Virus record (IMG/VR): IMGVR_UViG_3300032282_005862
Coordinates: 1-64,000 of that record
Source: a virus
Direction: 5' to 3' (one strand)
Length of the DNA stretch: 64,000 nt
Part shown: in pieces, positions 14,110 through 22,559 of the stretch
How the letters are laid out: the number at the start of each line of letters is the position of its first letter
Position numbering within the stretch: position 1 is the stretch's first letter
Position numbers and translations under genes: made by a program
The notes under the pieces: generated by a model
What the model was told of the DNA's origin: nothing
What the model saw: only the letters and a program-made list of their open reading frames with translations
Databases searched by the model: none

Positions 14110-16308
14110 TTAGTTTTTGTCAATAAGATTTATGTAATTTACAATCTTTGTCATTTCTTTCTTTTCGTTGTAATGCCACCCATAAGTATGAGGGACAAAT
14201 ACATCTAGAATTTCGTATCTAGTTTGAATATTCTTTAAAAGAACATCCAAATCATAACTTGGATTGACCTTATCGAATTTAATTTCAATTTCAGCCAATT
14301 TTAAAAATTCAAGGACTTCGCCAACTTTTTTAAAGTTCGATTTTGCGTAGAACATAACCGCACTTAAATATTGAGCAAACTCTGAATTTTCATTCTTAAT
14401 CAATTCGTGCAAACCTTTCTTTTGAATTTCTTGCACAAGATCAGCAAAATTATTATCTTGCTTATTGTGTTCATCCCAATGCGTCTTATCTGTGATTTGC
14501 TGTGATAGTTTAGAATACTCCTTGCGGATTCCATCCTCAAGATGTTTCCAGAGATTTGTAAGATTTTTATTTTTATTAATAATCTTTTTCTTGGATTCAA
14601 AAGTTTTAGATTTGATTCCATAAATTTCTGGAAGCTTCTCGCCAGTAAGTTCTTCATACTTCTCAAGAATTTCTTTTAGAGTTCCATTTCTAAATTCGTG
14701 TTCTTTGCCTTGAGCTTGGAAGTTGCTGATCTCTACATAGATAGCAGTATCATTTGCTAAATCCATAGCCATAGTCTCCCAATTATTAGAATTAGTTCCC
14801 CAATTCGTAGCATCTTTACGCTTAAACTTAAAGATTTGAGAGGAATGTTTTGGATTCTTACTAGTTACAACGCTAGTTCCAGAATTAATCTTCTGAATTG
14901 TAATCTTCTCATAATCAGAGAGATTCAAATAATTCTCATTAACAATACCAAGTTCCTTGTTAAAGGAATCTTTCGTTGCTTGATCTACGAATGTAAATAC
15001 ATAAGCACCATCAATCTTGTCTCCTAATTCATTCCAAAGAGTAGCAAGACGATGAGTTACTCCCATAGCTGAACCAGTATCATTGACTAGGATTTTATGT
15101 GTCTTTTCACAAAGAATCCTTTTTGCTTCATTCTCTGAATTTAATTTTGTGCTTCTGCGAGACTTCTGATAAAACTTTGAAGTCAATTTACCATTCTCCA
15201 GCATCTTCGCAATCTTGTCATTGAAATCAATATGATTATCACTAATAGTTTTATTGTTCCAACTTACTTTATTGCTCAAAGCATTACGAACAATATAACC
15301 TAAACTACCATAAGTTCCAAAGACTTCATTATAAAGAGCTTTTACATCGTAAATGTTTGTAGAATCTTTAAATTGTTGAGAGATGCACTCTGCCATCTCT
15401 TTTTTAATCTTACGAAACTTTTCTCTGATAGCTTTCCTAGTCTTTTCAGTATATTCTAGATTCTCACGGCTTGCAGTAATATCTAGCTCACCAAGATTAA
15501 ACTCAACTTCAAATCCTTGGGAACAAATACTTTGCTCATCAGAATCTTCTTTGAATTGCACATCGCTAGTATCAATAGGATAACCAACTCCCATAATAGC
15601 AACAGATTCAGAACCATATTGAGAATTTCTATAATAAGCCCAACCATTACCTTTAAATACTGGTGTGCGATCATAGATTTCAGACAAATCTTCTTTTCTT
15701 GCACCTTTGATAACTGGCTTGTTCTTGAAATACTTAAACAAGTTTTTAGCAGTATATAAGAAGGTTTCAGTATCTTCTTCTTTGATTGGAACAGAAATCA
15801 AAACGCCAGTAGGCTCGGAAGATTTTTCCTCCTTTAGTTTAACGATCTTACCAATTTTAGTTTCATCAATAAAAGCATTATAAGTAGTTTTCTTACCATC
15901 GTGATAAGAAATCAAAACAAAATTATCACCATAGCTAAATGGTGCAAACTTACCAATGCCATAATATCCAATAGCAGAATTACTATTGCGTTTGGTAGAT
16001 TCACCATAATAGCAATAAAGATTCTTAATATCATCAGCAGAAAGACCATTACCAAAATCTCTGATAGTTAAAGTAGGGTCTAGCTTTGTAGGAAGTTTAA
16101 TTTCAATAGGTCGTTTGTTACCAGCTTCGATATTAGCGTCTTGTGCATTACAAGAAATCTCACGCAAAACTGCGAGAGGTTTATTGGAATACAACTGATT
16201 GCGAAGAATGTTAAAGATATAAGGAAGTCCAGATTGTTTGATTCCAAAACTTACAGATTCAAAACTATCAGACTCGACTACATTGATTGGTTTTTCGATT
16301 AATTTCAT
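14110..16308 (-). CDS. rIIA: rIIA-like GHKL ATPase-fold protein
   Basis: The N-terminal 130 residues carry the GHKL (Hsp90/histidine-kinase type) nucleotide-binding motifs: E50-x3-N54-x2-D57, then DFGNG at 84-88, then GYYGIGK at 114-120. This is the layout of phage rIIA proteins. The length of 732 aa matches T4 rIIA. The remaining sequence is soluble and lysine-rich with no clear catalytic motif. It is followed directly by rIIB, and the pair are expected to function together at the host membrane. The gene has its own leaderless promoter at 16315. Confidence 0.88.
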   Translation of the reverse strand: MKLIEKPINVVESDSFESVSFGIKQSGLPYIFNILRNQLYSNKPLAVLREISCNAQDANIEAGNKRPIEIKLPTKLDPTLTIRDFGNGLSADDIKNLYCYYGESTKRNSNSAIGYYGIGKFAPFSYGDNFVLISYHDGKKTTYNAFIDETKIGKIVKLKEEKSSEPTGVLISVPIKEEDTETFLYTAKNLFKYFKNKPVIKGARKEDLSEIYDRTPVFKGNGWAYYRNSQYGSESVAIMGVGYPIDTSDVQFKEDSDEQSICSQGFEVEFNLGELDITASRENLEYTEKTRKAIREKFRKIKKEMAECISQQFKDSTNIYDVKALYNEVFGTYGSLGYIVRNALSNKVSWNNKTISDNHIDFNDKIAKMLENGKLTSKFYQKSRRSTKLNSENEAKRILCEKTHKILVNDTGSAMGVTHRLATLWNELGDKIDGAYVFTFVDQATKDSFNKELGIVNENYLNLSDYEKITIQKINSGTSVVTSKNPKHSSQIFKFKRKDATNWGTNSNNWETMAMDLANDTAIYVEISNFQAQGKEHEFRNGTLKEILEKYEELTGEKLPEIYGIKSKTFESKKKIINKNKNLTNLWKHLEDGIRKEYSKLSQQITDKTHWDEHNKQDNNFADLVQEIQKKGLHELIKNENSEFAQYLSAVMFYAKSNFKKVGEVLEFLKLAEIEIKFDKVNPSYDLDVLLKNIQTRYEILDVFVPHTYGWHYNEKKEMTKIVNYINLIDKN

Positions 16309-16314
16309 ATATTG

Positions 16315-16343
16315 AATTTAAATTAAATTTAAAATGAAGTCAA
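16315..16343 (-). promoter_or_regulatory. Sigma-70-type promoter, leaderless
   Basis: Minus strand TTGACT, 17-base spacer, TAAATT, six bases to the ATG at 16308. Confidence 0.65.
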
Positions 16344-16351
16344 ATGATATT

Positions 16352-17464
16352 TTATTCGTAGCTATCTCTATCAATAGCAATCACATAACCAAATCTCGGA
16401 ACACCATCTGGCGTGTAATTGAAAAATTTAATAGTAGCTTTCTTGCCAACTAAATCATTTCTTTGCTTATAAAGCTCTTTGAGATAACCAAAATCACCTT
16501 TGATATTACTCTTAAAGTATCTACCTTGTGCATTTGTAAATTCCATATAACCAGCAGTTCCCTTGCGGTTGCCTTCACCTTCTTTAACTCCTTTAATTAC
16601 AAATTCAGCATCCATAAACTCTTTTCTTTTAAGAAGATATTTACTTCGTTTATTTTCATAAGGTTGATTTAGTCTAACCATTTGACCTTCATAACCATTT
16701 TCCATATACATTTCGTATGCTTGCGTTAGTTCTTGTTCATTACTTACTTTTAAAGTAGTTACAACAACGATACTTGTATATTTTCTTTTAGTAAGAGCAT
16801 TGGAAACTAATTCGTATCTCTCATAAAATAAATCACTTTGACTTAATATTCCAATCTTAGGTGCATCATAAACCCAATACTGAATACTATCAGCACTTTC
16901 CTCTAGCTCTGCATCAGTAGGTTTAGTTCTTTTTACAAGAGAACAAATCTTATTAAAATCATTAGCAAACTTATCACAATATAATTCGCCATCAAGAATT
17001 GCATTAGGATAATCTTTAAAGAATAAATCTAGATTCTGGCGAATATGTGGTGCAGAAATAATCTTTTTACCATTTCTGCTGAACATTCCATCTTTCGTTA
17101 CAATACAACGAATACCATCAAGTTTAGGTTGGCTATAAACTGGATAAGCAATTTCGTGATCTTCGTATTTTTGTGCAAGCATTGGCTCAAAGTATTGAAC
17201 CTTATTAATATCTTTGATAGATTCAAAGTAACCAGATTCTAATTTCTTCTTGCGTTTTGCTTCTGCTTCTTTGATTGCTTGTTCTTCTGGAGTAGTAGCG
17301 TTTGCTCTGCCAGCATTTTTAATTTCGCAATCGCTCCAATTATTTGTGATTTTTTCTCCATCGGTTTGACCAGAGATTGTGCGGTATTGACTACCTTTGA
17401 CTTCAATAGTCCACTCTTGGACTTTGCCAGTTTTTGTCTTTTTATAAATTGTAGGTAACTTCAT
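16352..17464 (-). CDS. ATP-dependent DNA ligase
   Basis: Motif I, KLDGIR, places the adenylated lysine at K114. Motif III (GELYC, about 158-162), motif IV (EGQMVR) and a basic motif V region follow, and an OB-fold C-terminus ends in VPRFGYVIAID. The N-terminal 75 residues look like a WGR-type domain (VQEWTIEVKG...GQTDGEK), which is less usual. It seals nicks using ATP during replication, recombination and repair. The length of 370 aa is in the range of phage ligases. TTGACA and TATAAA with a short 15-base spacer lie just upstream. Confidence 0.92.
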   Translation of the reverse strand: MKLPTIYKKTKTGKVQEWTIEVKGSQYRTISGQTDGEKITNNWSDCEIKNAGRANATTPEEQAIKEAEAKRKKKLESGYFESIKDINKVQYFEPMLAQKYEDHEIAYPVYSQPKLDGIRCIVTKDGMFSRNGKKIISAPHIRQNLDLFFKDYPNAILDGELYCDKFANDFNKICSLVKRTKPTDAELEESADSIQYWVYDAPKIGILSQSDLFYERYELVSNALTKRKYTSIVVVTTLKVSNEQELTQAYEMYMENGYEGQMVRLNQPYENKRSKYLLKRKEFMDAEFVIKGVKEGEGNRKGTAGYMEFTNAQGRYFKSNIKGDFGYLKELYKQRNDLVGKKATIKFFNYTPDGVPRFGYVIAIDRDSYE

Positions 17465-17495
17465 AGTCTCAGTTTATACTGGACTAGCCAACTTG

Positions 17496-17684
17496 TCAAA
17501 TTTTGTTTTTTTTTGATTTAGAAGGGGTTGTGACTTTTAACAAACTCCAAGTGCCATCTTTGTTGTCGTGCCAATCAATCGTATCACCAATTTTCCATCC
17601 CATTTTTTTCATTAAAGAGTCTGGTAATTCAATATATTGATAACCATTTTCTTCTTTTACTTCAATTTTAATAGGGGTTTTCAT
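17496..17684 (-). CDS. AbrB/MazE-like swapped-hairpin protein (62 aa)
   Basis: YIELPDSLMKKMGWKIGDTIDWHDN follows the pattern of the AbrB/SpoVT DNA-binding domain (LP..L...LGW..GD.L). Such domains dimerise and bind DNA in transition-state regulators and antitoxins. No toxin partner is visible next to it. It could be a phage transcription regulator. The start overlaps the stop of the HNH gene. Confidence 0.62.
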   Translation of the reverse strand: MKTPIKIEVKEENGYQYIELPDSLMKKMGWKIGDTIDWHDNKDGTWSLLKVTTPSKSKKNKI

Positions 17685-18271
17685 TATTTTGTAGGTATTT
17701 TATTCATTACTGAAATATTTTGTAAATTTAATTCTATTATAGCATTATTTACCGCTTGTCCAGCTTCATCTTCAGTTTCAAAAAAACCTAAATGCTTTTC
17801 AATAGCTTTTTGATTTTTGTATTTCGGATGATTTTTTGGTATAGTAACTCTTGCTCTCCAAATTTTTCCAGTTTTAAGTTTTAATGCTTTTTTATCTAAA
17901 TTTACTCCGATATATTTAGAAGATGTTGCTTTTGCTCTTTTCCTTCTTTTTCTTCTATTTTCTTGCATAGTTAATGGTTTTAAATTATCTATTGTATTAT
18001 TTAATGGGTTAAAATCTTTATGGTCTATTTCTTCTGGCAAATATCTATGCTTATGATAGAATAAAATATTATGCAATAATATTCTAATTATTTTTCCTTT
18101 TCTACTATAATTAATTTGAGGATATTTACATCCACCACTTATTTGAGGAATATATGTATGATTAGTTTTTCTTTTAGTTACTGATTGTTCAGATAAATTA
18201 ATAAATAATTCTTCATCCATTTTATCTGCACTAGGCCAAAGTTCAAGAACAACTCTAAAATTTTTTCTCAT
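17684..18271 (-). CDS. HNH homing endonuclease with AP2 domain
   Basis: Start set at ATG 18271 (MRKNFRVVLEL), overlapping the stop of the preceding gene. The HNH core is EIDHKDFNPLNNTIDNL (about residues 82-100), and a C-terminal AP2-like DNA-binding domain follows (SKYIGVNLDKK... to ...HLGFFETEDEAGQA). This is the architecture of free-standing phage homing endonucleases. It probably arrived as a mobile gene between its neighbours; no intron is evident. Confidence 0.85.
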   Translation of the reverse strand: MRKNFRVVLELWPSADKMDEELFINLSEQSVTKRKTNHTYIPQISGGCKYPQINYSRKGKIIRILLHNILFYHKHRYLPEEIDHKDFNPLNNTIDNLKPLTMQENRRKRRKRAKATSSKYIGVNLDKKALKLKTGKIWRARVTIPKNHPKYKNQKAIEKHLGFFETEDEAGQAVNNAIIELNLQNISVMNKIPTK

Positions 18272-18915
18272 CTTGGAGATAAAAACCTTATAACTTTTCT
18301 CATACCTTTCCATCGCAACCAATTTAAAAATTTTATAATTTGATTTATTCCAGCATCAAGTTTCCATTCAATAAGATTCATAGTCTTAACATAATATTTA
18401 AAATAAATTCTATAAACTGGACAACGCATTTTTCTTTCGTGTGTCACTAATTCTAGTTGTAATTTAATATCTGCTTCTATTCTATCTTTAGATGAATGAC
18501 GATGAATTGGGGTAACAAGAGACATTTCTACTACTAAACCTTTAACTACAACGCATTTCCAATCTGGAAAAAGATCATTATCAAAAATATGTTTTCCTCT
18601 AATATAGCAACCAAAAATAATTGTTCCAGTAAAATCATCTCTAAATACTTCTTCTTCGCCATCTTTTACCCATTTGTTTTTATTAAAAAATTCACCAAAC
18701 CTAGTGCCATCTTTTACATAATCTGGATTATCTTCCCAATGACCTTCTACTTTTAATTCAAATAGTTTATAATCACGGATAATATAAGTATCCATTGTGT
18801 TTGGTTCTAGGTCTTTTGTTTGAAATTCTTCCTTTTTAAAATCAACATTTAGGGCTTTTAACTCATCATTAAGAGGTAAATCTTGTTCAACCTTAATATA
18901 ATTAAACATTCCCAT
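18268..18915 (-). CDS. Hypothetical protein (215 aa)
   Basis: Begins MGMFNYIKVEQDLPLNDELK, a start shared by phage proteins of unknown function. The middle is beta-rich with WKCVVVKG. No enzymatic motif seen. The promoter at 18923 drives it, and the HNH gene follows directly. Confidence 0.7.
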   Translation of the reverse strand: MGMFNYIKVEQDLPLNDELKALNVDFKKEEFQTKDLEPNTMDTYIIRDYKLFELKVEGHWEDNPDYVKDGTRFGEFFNKNKWVKDGEEEVFRDDFTGTIIFGCYIRGKHIFDNDLFPDWKCVVVKGLVVEMSLVTPIHRHSSKDRIEADIKLQLELVTHERKMRCPVYRIYFKYYVKTMNLIEWKLDAGINQIIKFLNWLRWKGMRKVIRFLSPR

Positions 18916-18922
18916 ATACTAT

Positions 18923-18950
18923 ATATTATCTTTTATTTAATTTTTGTCAA
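18923..18950 (-). promoter_or_regulatory. Sigma-70-type promoter, leaderless
   Basis: Minus strand TTGACA, 16-base spacer, TAATAT, seven bases to the ATG at 18915. Confidence 0.75.
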
Positions 18951-19595
18951 TCTTATCTTGCCTTTTTTATCTATAATAACATAACCACATTCTTTTTCGC
19001 AAAAACTTCCAGTATTTATATATTTATCAGTATCTTCTGGAAGATGAGTATGTCCACAAATTATCCTATTATATCCATTCATATTAATATAATTCAAGGC
19101 ATTTTGTTTAATATCTGAGCTTTTCTCTACAAAATCGTTTGTATGGTGTTTAAATAATTTAAAGAAATCATCCGCAAATGGAGTATAATGCCTAACTAGG
19201 TAATATACTTTAACAATAAAATTGGTAATCCATTTATATTTTGTAAAATAAATATCAAATATATCTCCGTGAACCACTAATATCTTTTGATCTTTTAATT
19301 CTATGATATGTTCGTCTTTGCAATTAAAACCAAGAAGAATACTCATAAATTCTGCTTTAAGAAAACAATGATTGCCAATCAAATAAATTATCTTGCATTT
19401 TTTAGAAAGTTTGCGTAATTTAGATAATACTTTCCAATGGGTTTTATTTAACCTATGTAAATTGTGGTGGTCAAAAAGATCACCAGCAATTATAATTGTT
19501 TTTGCTTTGTTTTCTTTTAATACTTTTAAAACTAAATCTGCTCTGGAATGTTTATCTCCAAGGTGAATATCTGATATTATTAAATATTTATTCAT
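18933..19595 (-). CDS. Calcineurin-like metallophosphoesterase
   Basis: All five family motifs are present: SDIHLGD near residue 8, AGDLFDHH near 38, GNHC near 74, VHGD near 109 and GHTH near 192. They bind a di-metal centre that hydrolyses phosphoesters. The arrangement resembles UDP-diacylglucosamine hydrolase-type and YfcE-type enzymes, so the natural substrate is open. Start placed at the ATG at 19595, which overlaps the stop of the membrane microprotein gene (TAATG). Confidence 0.85.
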   Translation of the reverse strand: MNKYLIISDIHLGDKHSRADLVLKVLKENKAKTIIIAGDLFDHHNLHRLNKTHWKVLSKLRKLSKKCKIIYLIGNHCFLKAEFMSILLGFNCKDEHIIELKDQKILVVHGDIFDIYFTKYKWITNFIVKVYYLVRHYTPFADDFFKLFKHHTNDFVEKSSDIKQNALNYINMNGYNRIICGHTHLPEDTDKYINTGSFCEKECGYVIIDKKGKIRLTKIK

Positions 19596-19684
19596 TACCA
19601 ATGATGTATTGCGTTAATTATAAGCACGATGTTAGCAATTACACCAAGGATAACAACAAACATTTCATATACTTTATGAGTCAT
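19595..19684 (-). CDS. Membrane microprotein (29 aa)
   Basis: ATG at 19684 overlaps the UvdE stop (ATGA), and its own stop overlaps the phosphoesterase start. One hydrophobic helix (MFVVILGVIANIVLIINAI). The double coupling makes it likely to be translated. Confidence 0.6.
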   Translation of the reverse strand: MTHKVYEMFVVILGVIANIVLIINAIHHW

Positions 19685-20577
19685 AGTTTAGCAAAAGATT
19701 GTTCTTTCATCTTTAATTCAAAATCAATATCTACATTATGTCCGTATGTGTCTGGTAAGCGAGTCGCATAATCAGCGTGTTTCCGTGGATTCTTATGTCC
19801 AACAATACTTTCAGAGTAATGAAACAACGGAATATGATTGCCCCAAGTAATTCGTGCAAGATGAAATGCTTGTTCCTCTGATAGATTATCTGGATGACAT
19901 TTATGATGAAGATAATCAAAGGTAATAGGAATATTAGTTACAGAATGAAAGTGCTTCATAAGTTTTTTTATAGACCAACAAGTATCTTTATCATCATTTT
20001 CAATAACTAATCTAGACTTAACATCGTCTGATAACTTTTCAAAGTTGCTCATAAACTTTTTAACTATATCATTTAGATTGCCCTTAGAATTATGTATGTG
20101 CATATTCATAGGAGAATCATAGTTAAGAGGACAACCGATTTGTGTCATAAACCAACCATAGTGATTTAATTCTTTGATTGTTTTGGTAATTGCATTTTCA
20201 TTATCGCTTGCAAGAACATTAAATTCAGAAGGATGACAAGAAACTCTTGCGTTCCTAGATTGAACTAGATTCTTGATATTATTAAATTGATTTACTATTC
20301 TCTCATAGTCTGGTAAATCTTGTAATGATACATTAGCTTTGTCATAAGTGATAAGAGGAAATAGGTCAGAAGAAATTCTATAAGTATGATTATAGTCAGC
20401 ACAATACTTGATATATTGATATGTAACAATCATATTGTTAAGGATTCTAGAAGATAGAGCAGAAAGAGCTTCTTTTCTATTCATAGATGAGAAACGAGCA
20501 TAAGTCATAGTATTGAACTTGATAGGGTTATCTTGTTCAGCAAGACTTAAAACGATACAGCAAACTCCTTTTCTCAT
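19681..20577 (-). CDS. uvdE: UV damage endonuclease UvdE
   Basis: Conserved UVDE motifs are visible in order: YRISSDLFP (about 67-75), HPSEF (about 114-118), LVIENDDK (about 191-198), FDYLHHKC and HYSES. UVDE is a TIM-barrel metalloenzyme that nicks DNA 5' to UV photoproducts and starts alternative excision repair. The length of 298 aa fits the family. It probably repairs phage DNA and leads a short operon with the microprotein and phosphoesterase genes. Confidence 0.92.
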   Translation of the reverse strand: MRKGVCCIVLSLAEQDNPIKFNTMTYARFSSMNRKEALSALSSRILNNMIVTYQYIKYCADYNHTYRISSDLFPLITYDKANVSLQDLPDYERIVNQFNNIKNLVQSRNARVSCHPSEFNVLASDNENAITKTIKELNHYGWFMTQIGCPLNYDSPMNMHIHNSKGNLNDIVKKFMSNFEKLSDDVKSRLVIENDDKDTCWSIKKLMKHFHSVTNIPITFDYLHHKCHPDNLSEEQAFHLARITWGNHIPLFHYSESIVGHKNPRKHADYATRLPDTYGHNVDIDFELKMKEQSFAKL

Positions 20578-20583
20578 AGTAAG

Positions 20584-20612
20584 AGTATATTACTCTTTGT
20601 CAAATCTGTCAA
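20584..20612 (-). promoter_or_regulatory. Sigma-70-type promoter, leaderless
   Basis: Minus strand TTGACA, 17-base spacer, TATACT, six bases to the ATG at 20577. A second TTGACA lies within the spacer. Confidence 0.75.
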
Positions 20613-20622
20613 TATTTATATA

Positions 20623-20799
20623 TTATTTGTAAATGTATGTTGATGAACCATTATGGTTTTTTAATTCTTTTTTAATCAACGACTTATCTTTTACATCTGA
20701 CCAGTTTATACTATCAAAGTTTTCTTTAAACCTATTAGAGAAACAATTTCTTGGTTTATCACCTTTTCCAGCCCCTTTATTTGGCTGACATTGATTCAT
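20623..20799 (-). CDS. Small phage protein with GKGDKPR motif (58 aa)
   Basis: MNQCQPNKGAGKGDKPRNCFSNRFKENFDSINW... The GKGDxPR...F..N.D.I.W pattern recurs in small phage proteins of unknown function. ATG at 20799, TAA at 20623. It is basic and probably unstructured at the start. Confidence 0.7.
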   Translation of the reverse strand: MNQCQPNKGAGKGDKPRNCFSNRFKENFDSINWSDVKDKSLIKKELKNHNGSSTYIYK

Positions 20800-20814
20800 A
20801 TTTGAACATTTTTC

Positions 20815-20896
20815 GTTAGCAAATATAACTATATTTGGAAATATTCTATTAGCAAATATAATATTATATTTGGTTAAATCTTGTTAGCAAATATTA
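20815..20896. repeat. Three tandem palindromic units of about 34 bp
   Basis: TTAGCAAATAT recurs three times with 33- and 35-base steps. The first unit contains CAAATATA-AC-TATATTTG (20820-20837) and the second a perfect 20-base palindrome (20853-20872). The third is cut off by the end of the exported-protein gene. It could be a transcription terminator cluster, an operator array or a protein-binding site. Confidence 0.65.
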
Positions 20897-21187
20897 CTTT
20901 TTGAAATCGCCAAGATCACGATCAAAAGAAAACTTACCAGTCTTTTCTACAAGACCCTCGTAAGTCTCTTCTGTGCATCCAGCCATTTCAGTAAATGGTG
21001 CTATTACTGCAAAAATTCCAAATGCACCAATGGTAGCTGCGGTTGAGATTGGGCGAACAACTACAAGATCTCCAGCAGATAGAAAACCATCTGCTACTGG
21101 AGTTGATTCATTTTGAGTTCCAGAATCGGCTATAGCTAAAGAGCTAAAGAATAGTGCAACTAATGCTAGTGTTTTAATTTTATTCAT
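20894..21187 (-). CDS. Exported protein with signal peptide (97 aa)
   Basis: A clear signal peptide (MNKIKTLALVALFFSSLAIA, likely cleavage after ALA/AIA-D) is followed by a mature part with a hydrophobic stretch (TAATIGAFGIFAVIAPF) that could span the membrane. The gene has one of the best promoters in the window. Its product is likely periplasmic or membrane-attached. Superinfection exclusion or envelope modification are options, none shown. Confidence 0.7.
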   Translation of the reverse strand: MNKIKTLALVALFFSSLAIADSGTQNESTPVADGFLSAGDLVVVRPISTAATIGAFGIFAVIAPFTEMAGCTEETYEGLVEKTGKFSFDRDLGDFKK

Positions 21188-21195
21188 AATAGTAT

Positions 21196-21224
21196 ATTAT
21201 ATGGTTATATTTTCATTTTGTCAA
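21196..21224 (-). promoter_or_regulatory. Consensus sigma-70 promoter, leaderless
   Basis: Minus strand TTGACA, 17-base spacer, TATAAT (both hexamers perfect), eight bases to the ATG at 21187. Confidence 0.88.
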
Positions 21225-21257
21225 ATATATTTGGCCTTTTTCTGTTAGTAAATAAAG

Positions 21258-21266
21258 AGTGTAAAT
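21258..21266 (+). promoter_or_regulatory. AGTGTAAAT late-type motif
   Basis: AGTGTAAAT starts 17 bases before the ATG at 21275. It supports that start over an earlier in-frame ATG. Confidence 0.65.
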
Positions 21267-21274
21267 TAATTTAT

Positions 21275-21910
21275 ATGCCTACTCCAATTATATACGAAAT
21301 AATTATAACTGATGCAAATGAACAAGATGTTAATGGCGTATATCGTTATGATTCTTCTTTTTTAGCGAGTCCAAGATACTATAATACAAAAAATAATAAT
21401 AAATGGTTAAGAATAATGAGGCCAGCATATTTAGGTAAATATAGCATTACAAATAATGCTACTGGTGGTGGTGATATCTTTAGTGCATACTATATAACAA
21501 CCATTCCTTATCCATTTTTTACATTACCAAATAATACTATAAACTTTACTTTAGGAAATCTTGGAACTAATCCATTACCTACTGCAAAAGGTTATTGGAG
21601 ATATAAAAATATCATCGGCGGTGGCGGTACTGGAAAATTAATTGGAAAATCTTTCATTAGAAAAGTGATTATTAATAATGCTCAAGATGGTGGCGATGGG
21701 ATATACATAAGAGATAAAGATACTGATATATTTATAGGCCCATTTGATCCTGTATCTAATCTTTATTGGACTATTAACTATTTTCCTAATGAAGGTTTTT
21801 GGTTTTTAGATAGAGATGATTCATATTACCGTTCTAAAGATTTAATCCATTGGGAGACTAATGCCGCATTTTGGGGGGATGGTTCAGCTCAAGTATTTTA
21901 TAAACCATGA
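21275..21910 (+). CDS. Putative virion or tail-associated protein (211 aa)
   Basis: Start chosen at ATG 21275 (MPTPIIYEIIITDAN) because the late motif sits just upstream. The sequence is rich in Gly, Asn, Tyr and Thr with short beta strands (YYNTKNNNKWLRIMRP; FFTLPNNTINFTL), typical of phage surface or fibre proteins. No catalytic motif. It converges on the tRNA-Ser gene three bases away. The structural role is an inference from composition and promoter type. Confidence 0.6.
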   Translation: MPTPIIYEIIITDANEQDVNGVYRYDSSFLASPRYYNTKNNNKWLRIMRPAYLGKYSITNNATGGGDIFSAYYITTIPYPFFTLPNNTINFTLGNLGTNPLPTAKGYWRYKNIIGGGGTGKLIGKSFIRKVIINNAQDGGDGIYIRDKDTDIFIGPFDPVSNLYWTINYFPNEGFWFLDRDDSYYRSKDLIHWETNAAFWGDGSAQVFYKP

Positions 21911-21912
21911 TT

Positions 21913-21999
21913 CGGAACGAGTAGGATTCGAACCTACGGATGGAGTAAACCATCGGAAATTTAGTAAATTTCTGCTTTAGACCTCTCAGCCATCGTTCC
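21913..21999 (-). tRNA. tRNA-Ser (anticodon ACT)
   Basis: Class II cloverleaf with acceptor stem GGAACGA/TCGTTCC, D-arm TGGCTGAGAGG..., anticodon stem GAAAT/ATTTC with loop TTACTAA, a long variable arm GATGG/CCATC and T-arm GTAGGTTCGAATCCTAC. The anticodon reads ACT (AGU codons); A at position 34 is unusual. CCA is not encoded. Confidence 0.88.
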
Positions 22000-22476
22000 A
22001 GAATATCTCGCTTTCCTACCTTTGCCTTTATTTTTTCCTTTAAATGTCGGCAATAATGAATCACAATTATTACAAATAACTCTAAAGTTTGTTATGTCGA
22101 TATTTTGTGGATTTCCATCAATGTGATCACATACCAATGGTATTTTTTGATTTTGCCATTCTGTTAAACCACAGATCATGCATTTATTACCATATTTATA
22201 TATTAAATATTGTTTAACTGTTCTTCTTATTACTGCTTCACAAAATTGTTTATATTCTCCAGACTTTATTTGAGATAGTATTCGATTTAAAATTTTATTT
22301 GGAAATTTTTTATTTTTATTCCAAGCGATTGACCCTTTCTTTCTACCAGCTTTTGAGGATCTTATTCTTTTAACTCTATTTTTATTTTTAATACAACATA
22401 GCATATGAGAAACTAGTGAGCCTTTATTTAAAATTAATCTTTTACAAAATTTACAATTATTATTTTTATATTTCAT
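21961..22476 (-). CDS. HNH homing endonuclease overlapping tRNA-Ser
   Basis: A zinc/HNH core is visible at about residues 99-140 (CMICG...VCDHIDGNPQNIDITNFRVICNNCDS), and the N-terminus has a CxxC...H zinc-ribbon-like start (CKFCKRLIL). The last 13 codons lie inside the tRNA-Ser gene on the same strand, so the protein C-terminus (ERSKAEIY) is read from tRNA sequence. The gene sits between tRNA-Asn and tRNA-Ser, as expected of a free-standing mobile endonuclease. Confidence 0.85.
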   Translation of the reverse strand: MKYKNNNCKFCKRLILNKGSLVSHMLCCIKNKNRVKRIRSSKAGRKKGSIAWNKNKKFPNKILNRILSQIKSGEYKQFCEAVIRRTVKQYLIYKYGNKCMICGLTEWQNQKIPLVCDHIDGNPQNIDITNFRVICNNCDSLLPTFKGKNKGKGRKARYSGTMAERSKAEIY

Positions 22477-22482
22477 AAAATA

Positions 22483-22554
22483 CTGCCTAGCTAGGATTTG
22501 AACCTAGAACCACTTCCTTAACAGGGAAACACTCTACCATTGAGTTACTAGGCA
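22483..22554 (-). tRNA. tRNA-Asn (anticodon GTT)
   Basis: Acceptor TGCCTAG/CTAGGCA, D-arm CTCAATGGTAGAG, anticodon stem TTTCC/GGAAG with loop CTGTTAA and T-arm CTAGGTTCAAATCCTAG. CCA is not encoded. Confidence 0.93.
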
Positions 22555-22559
22555 AAAAA

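Noticed and set aside
21218-21274. Longer N-terminus for the plus-strand late protein
   Set aside because: It would run through the divergent sigma-70 promoter and the late motif; the ATG at 21275 has the standard spacing.
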